DNA of 33,874 nucleotides from Spirochaetales bacterium (GTDB lineage: Bacteria; Spirochaetota; Spirochaetia; CADAEX01), in assembly GCA_024233785.1 (NCBI GenBank), contig JACKPD010000021.1:1-33874 (forward strand). Reading direction: 5' to 3'. This document shows positions 24,819 to 32,356 of the stretch, piece after piece. Made by a program: the position numbers and the translations under genes. The notes beneath the pieces are model-generated. The model worked only from the letters and a program-made list of their open reading frames with translations. It ran no database searches and was not told the DNA's origin. Within the stretch, counting starts at the first letter, position 1; each line of letters begins with the position of its first letter.

Positions 24819-26487
24819 AGATAACAACCCGGTTCTTTCCCTGATTTTTTGCAGTATAAAGGGCTTTATCAGCCGCTTCGGAGATAGTTTCCGCAAGAGA
24901 AAAATCAGGATAGCCTGCTATACCGCAGCTGAAAGTCACACTAAACTGCTCATCTTTTGTGCTGTGAGGGACTTTGGAGAAATTAACCCTTATCCCATCC
25001 AGGACCTTTTTTGCGTTTTCAACAGAAGTGTTATTAAGGATCACAACAAACTCTTCCCCGCCGTAACGGCCTATGATATCAGTAGTTCTGAGTCTTTCAA
25101 TAAGCATATAAGCAAGACTTTTAAGTATTGTATCTCCGACAAGATGTCCGTATTTATCATTAACAGATTTAAAATTATCTAGATCTATCATCGCGTAACT
25201 TAAAGGAAGCTGCATACGGTCCGCGCGCAGGAGCTCCCTGTAGAAGCTGTCATTTAGATTTGTGTGATTAAGCAGCCCGGTAAGCGAATCCCTCTCCATA
25301 AAATGCCTTAGGTTTTTTGACCTGTGAATCCTGCTGGTGACAATGTTTACAAGTATTTCATCATTCACAGATTTATTGATAAATTCATCTCCGGAAAAAG
25401 GTACGCTGCTGTCAATAATATCAGGCTTGTCAAAAGCAGAATAAAGAATGATAGGGGTTGAAACAAACTCCTCATGCTGTCTTATTACAGAGGCAAGTTC
25501 CAGCCCGTTGCAGCCCGGCATCAGCATATCAATAAAAACAAGGTCGGGAGAAGCCTCGATTATCAGGTCAAAAGCAGAATATGGGTCAGAAGTAACCGAG
25601 GTTATCATCCCGTACTCCTGAAAAAGATGCGCATAGTAGGAAAGAGTATCCATATCATCATCAATAATCAGAATGTGATCAGGCTTTATTCTTCGGCTGT
25701 CTGCGAAAAATTCAATTTTATCTACCAGCTTTATAATATTTATCGGGCTTTCAAAAAAAGCGTCCCCCCCTGTCTTTAGCGCGAAAAGACGGGTCAAAAA
25801 ATCATTATGTGCCGATGTATATATAAACTTTGTGCATTCCCTTTTTTCCTTTATTTTAACAAGTCTTGCCCCGGATTCAGGATTTTTCTGAAGACAGTCG
25901 ACATCAATGAGCGCAAGGTAAATAGTCTCATTCTCAATCCGCTCCATAGCTTCATCTTTATCTGTAAAATATTCGACCTGATATCCGAAATATGAGAGCT
26001 TGCCCTTCAGTTCTTCAAGATAAATCTGTTTATCAGGATTGCATATAATCATTTTTTTATCCCAGGTGGCAGGAATTTTCTCAAAGACCCTTCCATGTGT
26101 GACCGGGAGCGCTGTAACAGAATGCCGGTTTCTTACAGCAGAGGGATTTTTCGATCCTGAAAGTTTATCCCTTACTTCCTGAATTGTCTCCTTTACATAA
26201 TCCGTATTAAAATCACTTTCTGATGTGTTATTATCAATATACTTTGCAAAATATTGATCAATCCTTTTTAGTATTGTGCTTATTTCCTTAAAACCGAAAC
26301 TGCCTGCTGATCCGGCCAGCTTATGAATATCAGCTCTCAGCTCTGCGGCTTTTACTTTATTTATCCCGGAAGAAGATAAAATTTCGAATTTATCGGAAAT
26401 ATTTCCAATATCAAGCGGGAGATTGTTAATGTAGTGTAATTTAAGTTCTTCAAAACTTTCAAAGTTATGATTTTCCCTTGAATTCAA
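24805..26487 (-). CDS. Hpt-receiver-receiver-GGDEF signalling protein (diguanylate cyclase)
   Basis: A 560-residue cytoplasmic protein. Seen in order: a histidine phosphotransfer domain with H55 in HKLAGSAGSFGF; a degenerate receiver (about 143-262) that keeps D195 but has CNPD in place of the acidic pair and SP where KP is expected; a complete receiver (about 271-390) with IDDD at 275-278, D320 and K372; and a GGDEF domain with the active motif GGEEF at 476-480 and an RxxD product-inhibition site (R467-D470). It should make cyclic di-GMP under phosphorelay control. The start is TTG 26487 with AAGGTG six bases upstream. No histidine kinase is nearby. The lipoprotein-peptidase gene overlaps its 3' end. 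Confidence 0.88.
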   Translation of the reverse strand: MNSRENHNFESFEELKLHYINNLPLDIGNISDKFEILSSSGINKVKAAELRADIHKLAGSAGSFGFKEISTILKRIDQYFAKYIDNNTSESDFNTDYVKETIQEVRDKLSGSKNPSAVRNRHSVTALPVTHGRVFEKIPATWDKKMIICNPDKQIYLEELKGKLSYFGYQVEYFTDKDEAMERIENETIYLALIDVDCLQKNPESGARLVKIKEKRECTKFIYTSAHNDFLTRLFALKTGGDAFFESPINIIKLVDKIEFFADSRRIKPDHILIIDDDMDTLSYYAHLFQEYGMITSVTSDPYSAFDLIIEASPDLVFIDMLMPGCNGLELASVIRQHEEFVSTPIILYSAFDKPDIIDSSVPFSGDEFINKSVNDEILVNIVTSRIHRSKNLRHFMERDSLTGLLNHTNLNDSFYRELLRADRMQLPLSYAMIDLDNFKSVNDKYGHLVGDTILKSLAYMLIERLRTTDIIGRYGGEEFVVILNNTSVENAKKVLDGIRVNFSKVPHSTKDEQFSVTFSCGIAGYPDFSLAETISEAADKALYTAKNQGKNRVVIYGDS

Positions 26488-26533
26488 TTGTTCACCTTCT
26501 TTTAATAATATACGGTTTAATTATACAAATAAA

Positions 26534-26555
26534 ATTGTACTATATATAGCACAAT
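26534..26555. promoter_or_regulatory. 22-bp near-perfect palindrome between divergent signalling and DtxR-type genes
   Basis: ATTGT-A-CTATA is followed by its mirror TATAG-C-ACAAT; only one of the eleven base pairs (A/C at positions six and seventeen) fails. It lies 47 bp upstream of the TTG start at 26487 and about 120 bp upstream of the DtxR-type gene. Size, symmetry and AT-rich core fit a dimeric repressor operator. The adjacent DtxR/MntR-type regulator is the obvious candidate to bind it. Confidence 0.6.
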
Positions 26556-26636
26556 AATTATATAAAATAAATCCGAAGGGCAGCAGTTGCAAGTTTTTTT
26601 TTGAATATGAACCTCATGAATCTCATTTTTTTCTGG

Positions 26637-26665
26637 TTGCAAATATGCCCGCCCTGTTGTACTTT
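26637..26665 (+). promoter_or_regulatory. Candidate promoter of the DtxR-type gene
   Basis: TTGCAA at 26637-26642, 17-bp spacer, TACTTT at 26660-26665. Transcription would begin about two bases before the ATG at 26674, and no ribosome site is visible, so the message may be leaderless. Confidence 0.4.
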
Positions 26666-26673
26666 ATATTATT

Positions 26674-27117
26674 ATGACAAGCAACAAGGGCAAACTGTCA
26701 ACAAGTCTTGAAGACTACCTCGAGGCTATTCTCTTTCTCGAATCAAAATACAGGGTAGCCAGAGTCAAGGATATTGCAGCCCAGCTAAAAGTTCAAATGT
26801 CATCTGTAACTTCAGCACTTAAAAACCTCAAAGAGCGGGATCTTGTCAACTATGAAAAAAATTCCTTTATTTCACTTACGGATAAAGGGAAAAAAATTGC
26901 TGCTACTGTAAGAAAAAAACACGACATTATAAGAAATTTTCTTCAATCTGTCCTCATGCTTTCAAAAACAGAATCAGACAGTGCGGCATGCGAGATTGAA
27001 CACGCTATTTCAATTGACACAGCTTTAAGGCTTAAAAACTGCTCTGAATATTTCAGCAGGCACCTTTCAGATTCAGGTCTTTCTGATGATGAATGGGAGA
27101 AAATACTTTCAGAATAG
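26674..27117 (+). CDS. DtxR/MntR family metal-dependent regulator
   Basis: A 147-residue DNA-binding protein. Seen: TSLEDYLEAILFLESKYRVARVKDIAAQLKVQMSSVTSALKNLKERDLVNYEK, the winged helix-turn-helix of this family, then SLTDKGKKIA and the dimerisation/metal domain with HDIIRNFL and ACEIEHAIS (candidate Cys, Glu and His ligands). There is no C-terminal FeoA/SH3 domain, as in MntR. It normally represses metal uptake genes when loaded with Fe2+ or Mn2+. No metal transporter is in the window, and its nearest neighbour is the divergent GGDEF gene with a palindrome between them. The A-T-rich ATG context has no ribosome site. Confidence 0.87.
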   Translation: MTSNKGKLSTSLEDYLEAILFLESKYRVARVKDIAAQLKVQMSSVTSALKNLKERDLVNYEKNSFISLTDKGKKIAATVRKKHDIIRNFLQSVLMLSKTESDSAACEIEHAISIDTALRLKNCSEYFSRHLSDSGLSDDEWEKILSE

Positions 27118-27142
27118 GCTTATAAAATCAGTCTTATTTAAA

Positions 27143-27781
27143 TCAAAGAACAGCGCTTCTGCAGAGGCGGCTTAAAAAACAGCTGCCGCACAGTGGTTTC
27201 CGGGCATGGCATACTTCCCTGCCGTGAAGATTTACTGTCATGGAAAACCTGTACTGTTTTTCTCCGGCAATAAGCTGGGCAATTTCATATTCAATCTTAT
27301 CAGGATCTTTTTGTTCTGTCAGGCCGAGCCTTTTTACAACCCTGGCGAAATGGGTATCAACTATTACAGCAGGTTTTCCGAATACAGCGCCTAAAATCAC
27401 ATTGGCGCTTTTCCTCCCCACACCCGGTAAAAGAATGAGTTTTTCAATTGTATCAGGAACTTTGCTATTGAAATCCTGAACAAGCATTCCGGCTGTTTTT
27501 TTGATATTATCTGCCTTAACCTTATAAAAACCTGTAGACCTGATTATATCCATTATGTCATCAAGTCTGGCTTCTGAAAGCTCTTCCGGGCCGGGATACC
27601 TGCTGAAAAGCGCCGGGGTTACTTCCATCACCTGCCGGTCTGTAGTCTGCGCTGAAAGGATAACCGAGATCAATAGTTCGAAGCTGCTGCGGTAGCGGAG
27701 GAACTCAATTGTATCCGGATAACTGCTGTCCAGAAGGCTGAATATATCATCCGCAAGGTCCCTGATATCGGCTTGTTTCAT
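27143..27781 (-). CDS. nth: Endonuclease III (DNA glycosylase/AP lyase)
   Basis: Removes oxidised pyrimidines and nicks the AP site. Seen in 212 residues: FELLISVILSAQTTDRQV, the helix-hairpin-helix LPGVGRKSANVILG followed by the catalytic Asp in VIVDTHFARV (K of GVGRKSA and this D are the active pair). The [4Fe-4S] ligands are arranged C-x6-C-x2-C-x5-C near the C terminus (CHARKPLCGSCFLSRLC). I use ATG 27781, which fits the usual N-terminal length; ATG 27811 would add a hydrophobic MVKIWMLLLT unlike the family. Neither has a clear ribosome site. It converges with the DtxR-type gene, and 25 bp separates the two stops. Confidence 0.93.
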   Translation of the reverse strand: MKQADIRDLADDIFSLLDSSYPDTIEFLRYRSSFELLISVILSAQTTDRQVMEVTPALFSRYPGPEELSEARLDDIMDIIRSTGFYKVKADNIKKTAGMLVQDFNSKVPDTIEKLILLPGVGRKSANVILGAVFGKPAVIVDTHFARVVKRLGLTEQKDPDKIEYEIAQLIAGEKQYRFSMTVNLHGREVCHARKPLCGSCFLSRLCRSAVL

Positions 27782-27844
27782 GGTTAAAAGTAGCATCCAT
27801 ATCTTGACCATGTAAAGTGATAACAGTATAATTCAGCAGATTTT

Positions 27845-27917
27845 CGGGATGTAGCCTAGTGGCTAAGGCGCCTGCTTTGGGAGCAGGAGACCGAAGGTTC
27901 GAGTCCTTCTATCCCGA
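27845..27917 (+). tRNA. tRNA-Pro (anticodon UGG)
   Basis: A full cloverleaf folds by hand: acceptor CGGGATG/TATCCCG, D stem GCCT/AGGC, anticodon stem CCTGC/GCAGG around TTTGGGA (anticodon TGG at 27878-27880), T arm GAAGG-TTCGAGT-CCTTC, discriminator A. The 3' CCA is not encoded. It reads proline CCA and, by wobble, other CCN codons. tRNA-Arg follows after five bases, so the two are cotranscribed. Confidence 0.95.
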
Positions 27918-27922
27918 CTCGC

Positions 27923-27996
27923 GCGTCCATAGCTCAGCTGGATAGAGCATCGCCCTTCTAAGGCGAGGGTCAGAGGTTCGAATCCTCTTGGACGTA
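27923..27996 (+). tRNA. tRNA-Arg (anticodon UCU)
   Basis: Cloverleaf: acceptor GCGTCCA/TGGACGT with a G-T first pair, D arm with AGCTCAGCTGGATAGAGC, anticodon stem TCGCC/GGCGA around CTTCTAA (anticodon TCT at 27957-27959), T arm GAGG-TTCGAAT-CCTC, discriminator A. No encoded CCA. It reads AGA and, by wobble, AGG. Its last 18 bases plus one following A recur 178 bp downstream. Confidence 0.95.
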
Positions 27997-28002
27997 AAAA
28001 AA

Positions 28003-28035
28003 AGAGATTGCCCACAGGGCGGTCTCTTTTTTTTT
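28003..28035 (+). terminator. Rho-independent terminator of the tRNA pair
   Basis: AGAGATTGCCC pairs with GGGCGGTCTCT (11 bp with two G-T pairs, loop ACA) and is followed by a run of T up to 28035. It starts seven bases after the tRNA-Arg end. Confidence 0.92.
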
Positions 28036-28046
28036 GTCTAACAGAA

Positions 28047-28175
28047 AGGATTCGAACCGAAGGAACGCCGACCAGCGGGAGGAAAAGCCGACAGGAAGTC
28101 GGCGTCAGTGACTGAGGCGGCCTGAGTCCGGCAACAGGATGTTGCCGGAACGAAGGCGAATCCTCTTGGACGTAA
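28047..28175. repeat. GC-rich structured element bounded by copies of the tRNA-Arg T arm and 3' end
   Basis: The segment opens with AGGATTCGAACC (28047-28058), the exact inverse of the tRNA-Arg T-loop region 27975-27986. It closes with a 19-bp direct copy of the tRNA tail, CGAATCCTCTTGGACGTAA (28157-28175, original at 27979-27997). Between them 64 of 100 bases (28059-28158) are G or C, well above the surroundings. Two perfect hairpins occur: GCCGAC/GTCGGC with loop AGGAA (28087-28103) and TCCGGCAAC/GTTGCCGGA with loop AGGAT (28127-28149). The small palindrome TCAGTGACTGA lies between them. No convincing protein frame is present. A non-autonomous inserted element or a tRNA-linked structured RNA are both possible. 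Confidence 0.75.
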
Positions 28176-28204
28176 TAAGACTTACGGCAGGGAGTCTTAT
28201 TTTT
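28175..28204 (+). terminator. Second terminator-like hairpin after the duplicated tRNA tail
   Basis: ATAAGACT (28175-28182) pairs with AGTCTTAT (28193-28200), loop of ten, then T run to 28204. It lies directly after the copied tRNA tail, as the first terminator lies after the real tRNA, and may be the original terminator of the tRNA operon displaced by an insertion. Confidence 0.75.
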
Positions 28205-28275
28205 GCGTCCGGGACTGGAAAGGATTTAAACAAAAAGACCTATTGAAATCTTAAATCATCGAAAACGTATTGATA

Positions 28276-29961
28276 TCAAGCAGATTTTATTCCTGTAAGC
28301 AGTTTCGCCCTGTGAAGCGCCCTGGATATTGATGAAATTATGTTTTCTTCACTTATTACAGACAAAAGGCTTCCCTTTATCAGCTCCTGCTTAACGGAAA
28401 AGGAGACACCGGAGAGGATTACAGTTACTTTTCTGTCTGTGAATCTTTTTATAGTCTCTTTCAGCCTGTAGACACCTGTCGCGTCAATAAAGCTCACATG
28501 CCTCATCCTCAGTATAAGCACCTTCGGAAGCTCATCAATTTCCTCAAGCCTTTCCTGAAATTCCTTCGCAGCGCCGAAAAAGAGGGGGCCGTAAATCTCG
28601 TACAACAGAACACCTTCCGGTATTTTGGGGAGCTCCTCCTCGAATAATGTCTCCCATTGCTCAGCTTTTTCCCGGATCAGCTCATCCGAGCTTTTTACCC
28701 TTGCCACATCGCTGAACCTTTTCATGGAAGCAAAACTTGAAAGAACAAAGCCGACCTCTATCGCAAGCACAAGGTCAAAAAAAACAGTAAGAAAAAAGGT
28801 AAGCAGGAGGACCAGCACCTCAAGGTAATGGCTCTTCATCATAAGAAAAAACTCATCCCACTCCCCCATCCTGAAAGCGACAACAACAAGGATCCCGGCA
28901 AGGACAGAAAGGGGAATAAGCCTTGCAAACCCTGAAAAAAGGATCATTATCAGAAGGAGGGTAAGGGCATGAACTATGCCTGAGACAGGGGTCCTCCCCC
29001 CGTTTTTTACATTTGTAGCTGTTCTTGCGATTGCGCCTGTCGCGGGGATTCCCCCGAAAAGGGCTGAGGCAATATTCGCGGCTCCCTGGGCAACAAGCTC
29101 CATATTTGACCTGTGTCTGCCGCCTGTCATACCGTCTGCCACAACCGCCGATAGAAGCGATTCAATACTTCCAAGCATTGCGATCGCGATTGCCGGTTTC
29201 ATAAGGCTGATTATCATATCAAGTGTAAAATGGGGCATCGACGGCAGTCCAAGACCTGAAGGGATTGCCCCGAACCTGCTCTCGATAGTCTCAACCGGAA
29301 GGTTGAAATATTTTACAACAATTGTACCAAGTATAATTGCGACAAGAGATCCTGGAATTTTTTTGTTTATTTTATGAAACCGCAGCGTAATAATTACAGA
29401 CCCTGCCGCAATAAGGGCAGCATAAATATTTATCCTGTCCAGATTTGTAAAATAGACATACCACTTTGATATAAACTCAGCAGGGACATCAATGCCGGTA
29501 AACCCGAAAAAATCCTTTATCTGTGTTGTAAAAATAATTACGGCTATACCGTTTGTAAAACCTACTACCAGGGGATATGAAATATATTTAAGGAAACTTC
29601 CGAACCGCAGCAGCCCCATAATTATCATGACAAAACCGGCGATGAATGTGGCGGCGATAAGGCCGTCATGCCCGTATTCACTGATTATTCCGTAAACAAT
29701 AATTACAAATGCTCCTGTCGGCCCTCCGATCTGCACCCTGCTGCCGCCAAATGCTGATATAATAAATCCGGCTACTACAGCGGTTATAATACCCTGACTT
29801 GGCGAAACACCGCTTGCTATCGCGAAAGCTATCGCCAGCGGGAGGGCAACAATCCCCACAATTACACCTGATATTATATCCTTAATCAGCTGTTCCCTGG
29901 AAATACCTTCCCTTAATACTGTTAACAATTTTGGAGTAAACTCATTATTTTTGAATATCAT
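28276..29961 (-). CDS. SulP family anion transporter with STAS domain
   Basis: A 561-residue inner-membrane secondary transporter or channel for sulfate, bicarbonate or other anions. Seen: the SulP start DIISGVIVGIVALPLAIAFAIASGVSPSQGIITAVVAGFI, the QIGGPTGAFVIIVYGI motif, ten or more hydrophobic helices to about residue 410, AQGAANIASALFGGIPATGAIARTATNVKNGGRTPVSGI, and a C-terminal cytoplasmic STAS domain (about 440-550) with VLILRMRHVSFIDATGVYRLKE. GAGAGAG precedes the ATG. It is a stand-alone gene. Substrate is not readable; no carbonic anhydrase is fused or adjacent. Confidence 0.93.
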   Translation of the reverse strand: MIFKNNEFTPKLLTVLREGISREQLIKDIISGVIVGIVALPLAIAFAIASGVSPSQGIITAVVAGFIISAFGGSRVQIGGPTGAFVIIVYGIISEYGHDGLIAATFIAGFVMIIMGLLRFGSFLKYISYPLVVGFTNGIAVIIFTTQIKDFFGFTGIDVPAEFISKWYVYFTNLDRINIYAALIAAGSVIITLRFHKINKKIPGSLVAIILGTIVVKYFNLPVETIESRFGAIPSGLGLPSMPHFTLDMIISLMKPAIAIAMLGSIESLLSAVVADGMTGGRHRSNMELVAQGAANIASALFGGIPATGAIARTATNVKNGGRTPVSGIVHALTLLLIMILFSGFARLIPLSVLAGILVVVAFRMGEWDEFFLMMKSHYLEVLVLLLTFFLTVFFDLVLAIEVGFVLSSFASMKRFSDVARVKSSDELIREKAEQWETLFEEELPKIPEGVLLYEIYGPLFFGAAKEFQERLEEIDELPKVLILRMRHVSFIDATGVYRLKETIKRFTDRKVTVILSGVSFSVKQELIKGSLLSVISEENIISSISRALHRAKLLTGIKSA

Positions 29962-30011
29962 TTTTTTCTCTCTCGCTAATAAATTATGTATATCACTATG
30001 CTGTTATAAAA

Positions 30012-31160
30012 TTACAGCAGACCAAAAACCTCTTTTAGATTATCTGCCCCCCTGAAAAGAAGCCCCTTTATTCCGCATCTTTCCGCCCCGCTGATATTGG
30101 CTTTCATGTCATCGATAAAAACAGCGCTGCCTGGATTTATGCTCCCTTTTTCAAGGCAAAGGGCGAATATTGAAGGATCAGGTTTACAGATATTTACCTC
30201 ACAGGAGAACAGGGTGGTATCAAAACAGTCAAGCCATGAAAACCCGCCGTTTTTGTTCTCCCTGATAAACTCAAGCATGTCTTGGGGCATGTTGGATAGC
30301 AGCGCAAGATATGCGCCCCTGCTTTTAAGGCTGCGGATTACTTCAACTGTTTCATGGTTTATATCAGTCCAGCCCTCAATATCCATATCAATAAGTTTCC
30401 GGCAGAGCCCCTCATCCGGCAGAATTCCCTGTACAGATAACACCTTCTCCCAGTACTGCCTCCCGTCAGCAGTACCTGCGTCATAATCATGTCTGTTTTC
30501 CCTGTAAGCCTTTTCAAAAAGACTGAAATCACCAGCCCGAGCCGCTTTTGCCATTTTAATAAGATATTCCTCTTTCTGATTAAAACTTATTACTCCGCCG
30601 TAATCAAAGATATAACTTTCAGGCAGAGGCTCCCGCTCACCCGGTAAAAGAGAAAGGGCCCGCAAATTATCCCTTATATATTTTTTTTCTTTAAGATCAA
30701 GCTCCATGAAAATTGCGCCCTCAAGAGGATTATGATAATACGGGTCAATTCTTTTGAAGCCCGCGGCCTCATACAGTTCCCTTGCCTTCGCCATAGTGCT
30801 TAACGTATCAAGAAGCATTGAACCGTATCCCATCGCAGACCCTTGAGCAATTATCCTGCAGACAAGCTCTTTTCCTATTCCCCTTTTTCTAAAACTGTCA
30901 GGGACAAATAGTCTTTTCATCTCGCATATATCCCCGTCAGTTCCGAATTTCCTCAAGGCTACACAGCCGGCCGGAATCCCGTTTTCCGCCGCAAGAATCA
31001 AAGCCCCTTCAGGGGGCGCATATTTGCCGGGAAGATTTTCAAGCTCTTTTTGAAAATCCTGGAATGATAAATCCAGATTCAGACTGGCTGTGTATTCAGC
31101 AAACAGCTGTTTTATCAATGGCATTGTATTTTGAGGAGGATCATATATGTATTGAATCAT
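30012..31160 (-). CDS. GNAT acetyltransferase - HAD hydrolase fusion
   Basis: A 382-residue two-domain protein. Seen: residues about 1-157 are a GNAT domain (AGCVALRKF, CEMKRLFVPDSFRKRGIGKELV with the acetyl-CoA loop RKRGIG at 91-96, LYEAAGFKRIDPYYHNP). Residues about 180-382 are a HAD domain of the YihX type: FDYGGVI at 185-191 with nucleophile D186 and the DxG variant of motif I, LLSNMPQ (motif II), KPDPSIF (motif III Lys) and VFIDDMKANISGA (motif IV). A short linker joins them. The ATG lies two bases after the cupin stop, so the genes are coupled. It might modify then dephosphorylate one metabolite, but that is inference. Confidence 0.87.
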   Translation of the reverse strand: MIQYIYDPPQNTMPLIKQLFAEYTASLNLDLSFQDFQKELENLPGKYAPPEGALILAAENGIPAGCVALRKFGTDGDICEMKRLFVPDSFRKRGIGKELVCRIIAQGSAMGYGSMLLDTLSTMAKARELYEAAGFKRIDPYYHNPLEGAIFMELDLKEKKYIRDNLRALSLLPGEREPLPESYIFDYGGVISFNQKEEYLIKMAKAARAGDFSLFEKAYRENRHDYDAGTADGRQYWEKVLSVQGILPDEGLCRKLIDMDIEGWTDINHETVEVIRSLKSRGAYLALLSNMPQDMLEFIRENKNGGFSWLDCFDTTLFSCEVNICKPDPSIFALCLEKGSINPGSAVFIDDMKANISGAERCGIKGLLFRGADNLKEVFGLL

Positions 31161-31162
31161 AG

Positions 31163-31525
31163 TTAATTTTCCCTGTGAACCGTATCAGGAGAAAATGCGG
31201 GAAGACAGACCGCTATATACCTTGCACCCCCGTCTGCCGGCGTGCTGTATCTTACCCTTTCATTTTTCCCGACAAGAATAGCTTCTCCCGCCTTTACATC
31301 ATAAACCGCGCCGCCGCACTCTACCCTTAGCTCTCCGTCAAGAACAACAGTATACTCGTCAAAGGAAGGGTTCTGGAACGGTTCTTCCCAGCCGGAAGGG
31401 CTGTTCATCAGCGCAATGCTGACATCGCCGCTTTTTGAGTTTACATTCCCGAAATACTCTTCAATTTTTTTTTCAGGTACCCCCGAAGCTTTTATCAAAG
31501 ACGGGCTTTTAATCATTCTTATCAT
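31163..31525 (-). CDS. Single-domain cupin protein
   Basis: A 120-residue small beta-barrel. Seen: EEPFQNPSFDEYTVVLDGELRVEC, which is the first cupin motif with the E-Y/G pattern and only one visible candidate metal ligand, and AGEAILVGKNERVRYSTP, the second motif lacking the usual final His. Metal binding is therefore uncertain. The layout recalls EutQ-like or sugar-binding cupins. GGTGAT lies just before the ATG. It lies 51 bp after the SDR gene and two bases before the GNAT-HAD gene, on the same strand. Confidence 0.78.
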   Translation of the reverse strand: MIRMIKSPSLIKASGVPEKKIEEYFGNVNSKSGDVSIALMNSPSGWEEPFQNPSFDEYTVVLDGELRVECGGAVYDVKAGEAILVGKNERVRYSTPADGGARYIAVCLPAFSPDTVHREN

Positions 31526-31576
31526 ATCACCCCCGAATCATAGTCACAGTTATAAGCTGCCGCAATTACACTTATT

Positions 31577-32323
31577 TCATTCTTCATAAATCATCTTCCT
31601 GGTCATTCCGCCGTCAATTACAAGGTTTGCTCCGTTTATGAAATCATTTTCCGGAGAGGCAAGGAAAAGGCATGCCCTGGCTATGTCATCAGGCCGGCCT
31701 ACCCTTCCCGAGAAATGCTGGAGATGATCGGCACCTGTAAGAATACTGTAATCGCCTGTCTCAATCCACCCTGGCGCTATGGAATTTACCCGGATTCTTT
31801 CAGGGGCAAGGGACGCGGCAAGTGCATGGGTAATTGATATAATCCCCCCTTTCGATGCCGCATAGGCTTCACTTCCGCTCTCTGACATGAATGCCCTTGT
31901 CGATGCGATATTTATGATGACGCCTCCTCCTGTATTTCTCATAAAACCTGCTGCCGCGCGTGAGAAAAAAAACACGCTTCCAAGGTTGGTGTCAATTATT
32001 CTGTGCCACTCTTTTGCCGCAAGTGAGTAGACCGGGGTTTTTTTTGAAATACCCGCGTTATTTACAAGTACATCGATACGTCCGTATTTTTCCGCTGTTT
32101 TCCTCATAAGGATTTCACTGTTTTCAGGGCTGCTTACATCTGTTTCAATAAAAAGTGCATCTCCGCCTGCGCTTTTTATAATATCCTCTGTTTCCATGCC
32201 GCTTTCAGGCACTATCTCCGCAATAACAACAGACGCCCCTTCTGACGCGAAAGCGCATGCTATCTCTCGCCCTATTCCCTGTCCTGAACCTGTTACAATT
32301 ACAACCTTACCTTCGAACTTCAT
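31577..32323 (-). CDS. Short-chain dehydrogenase/reductase (SDR)
   Basis: A 248-residue classical SDR, NAD(P)-dependent alcohol/ketone oxidoreductase. Seen: TGSGQGIGRE at 11-20 (TGxxxGxG), NNAGIS, the catalytic Ser in INIASTRAF, YAASKGG (Tyr and Lys), and the PGWIETGDY segment after the active site. The family-typical ending INGANLVIDGGMTRKM is complete. ATG 32323 has AGGAGG five bases upstream and is preferred to the GTG at 32326. It lies 33 bp after the ABC permease gene, so it likely belongs to the same transcript. The substrate is not evident. Confidence 0.92.
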   Translation of the reverse strand: MKFEGKVVIVTGSGQGIGREIACAFASEGASVVIAEIVPESGMETEDIIKSAGGDALFIETDVSSPENSEILMRKTAEKYGRIDVLVNNAGISKKTPVYSLAAKEWHRIIDTNLGSVFFFSRAAAGFMRNTGGGVIINIASTRAFMSESGSEAYAASKGGIISITHALAASLAPERIRVNSIAPGWIETGDYSILTGADHLQHFSGRVGRPDDIARACLFLASPENDFINGANLVIDGGMTRKMIYEE

Positions 32324-32356
32324 CACAGCCTCCTGTGGATACGGTTATATGTTTGG

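Noticed and set aside
24819..24896. Upstream extension of the HExxH lipoprotein
   Set aside because: It lies wholly inside the GGDEF gene and places 26 polar residues before the lipoprotein signal.
28059..28158. Possible small protein or CRISPR-like repeat in the GC-rich segment
   Set aside because: No frame with a start and ribosome site is convincing, and the hairpins are unequal single units, not a regular repeat-spacer array.
30012..31160. Apparent loss of the second Asp in HAD motif I of the fusion protein
   Set aside because: The D-x-G-G-V form is normal in the YihX-like HAD group, so it is not evidence of inactivation.
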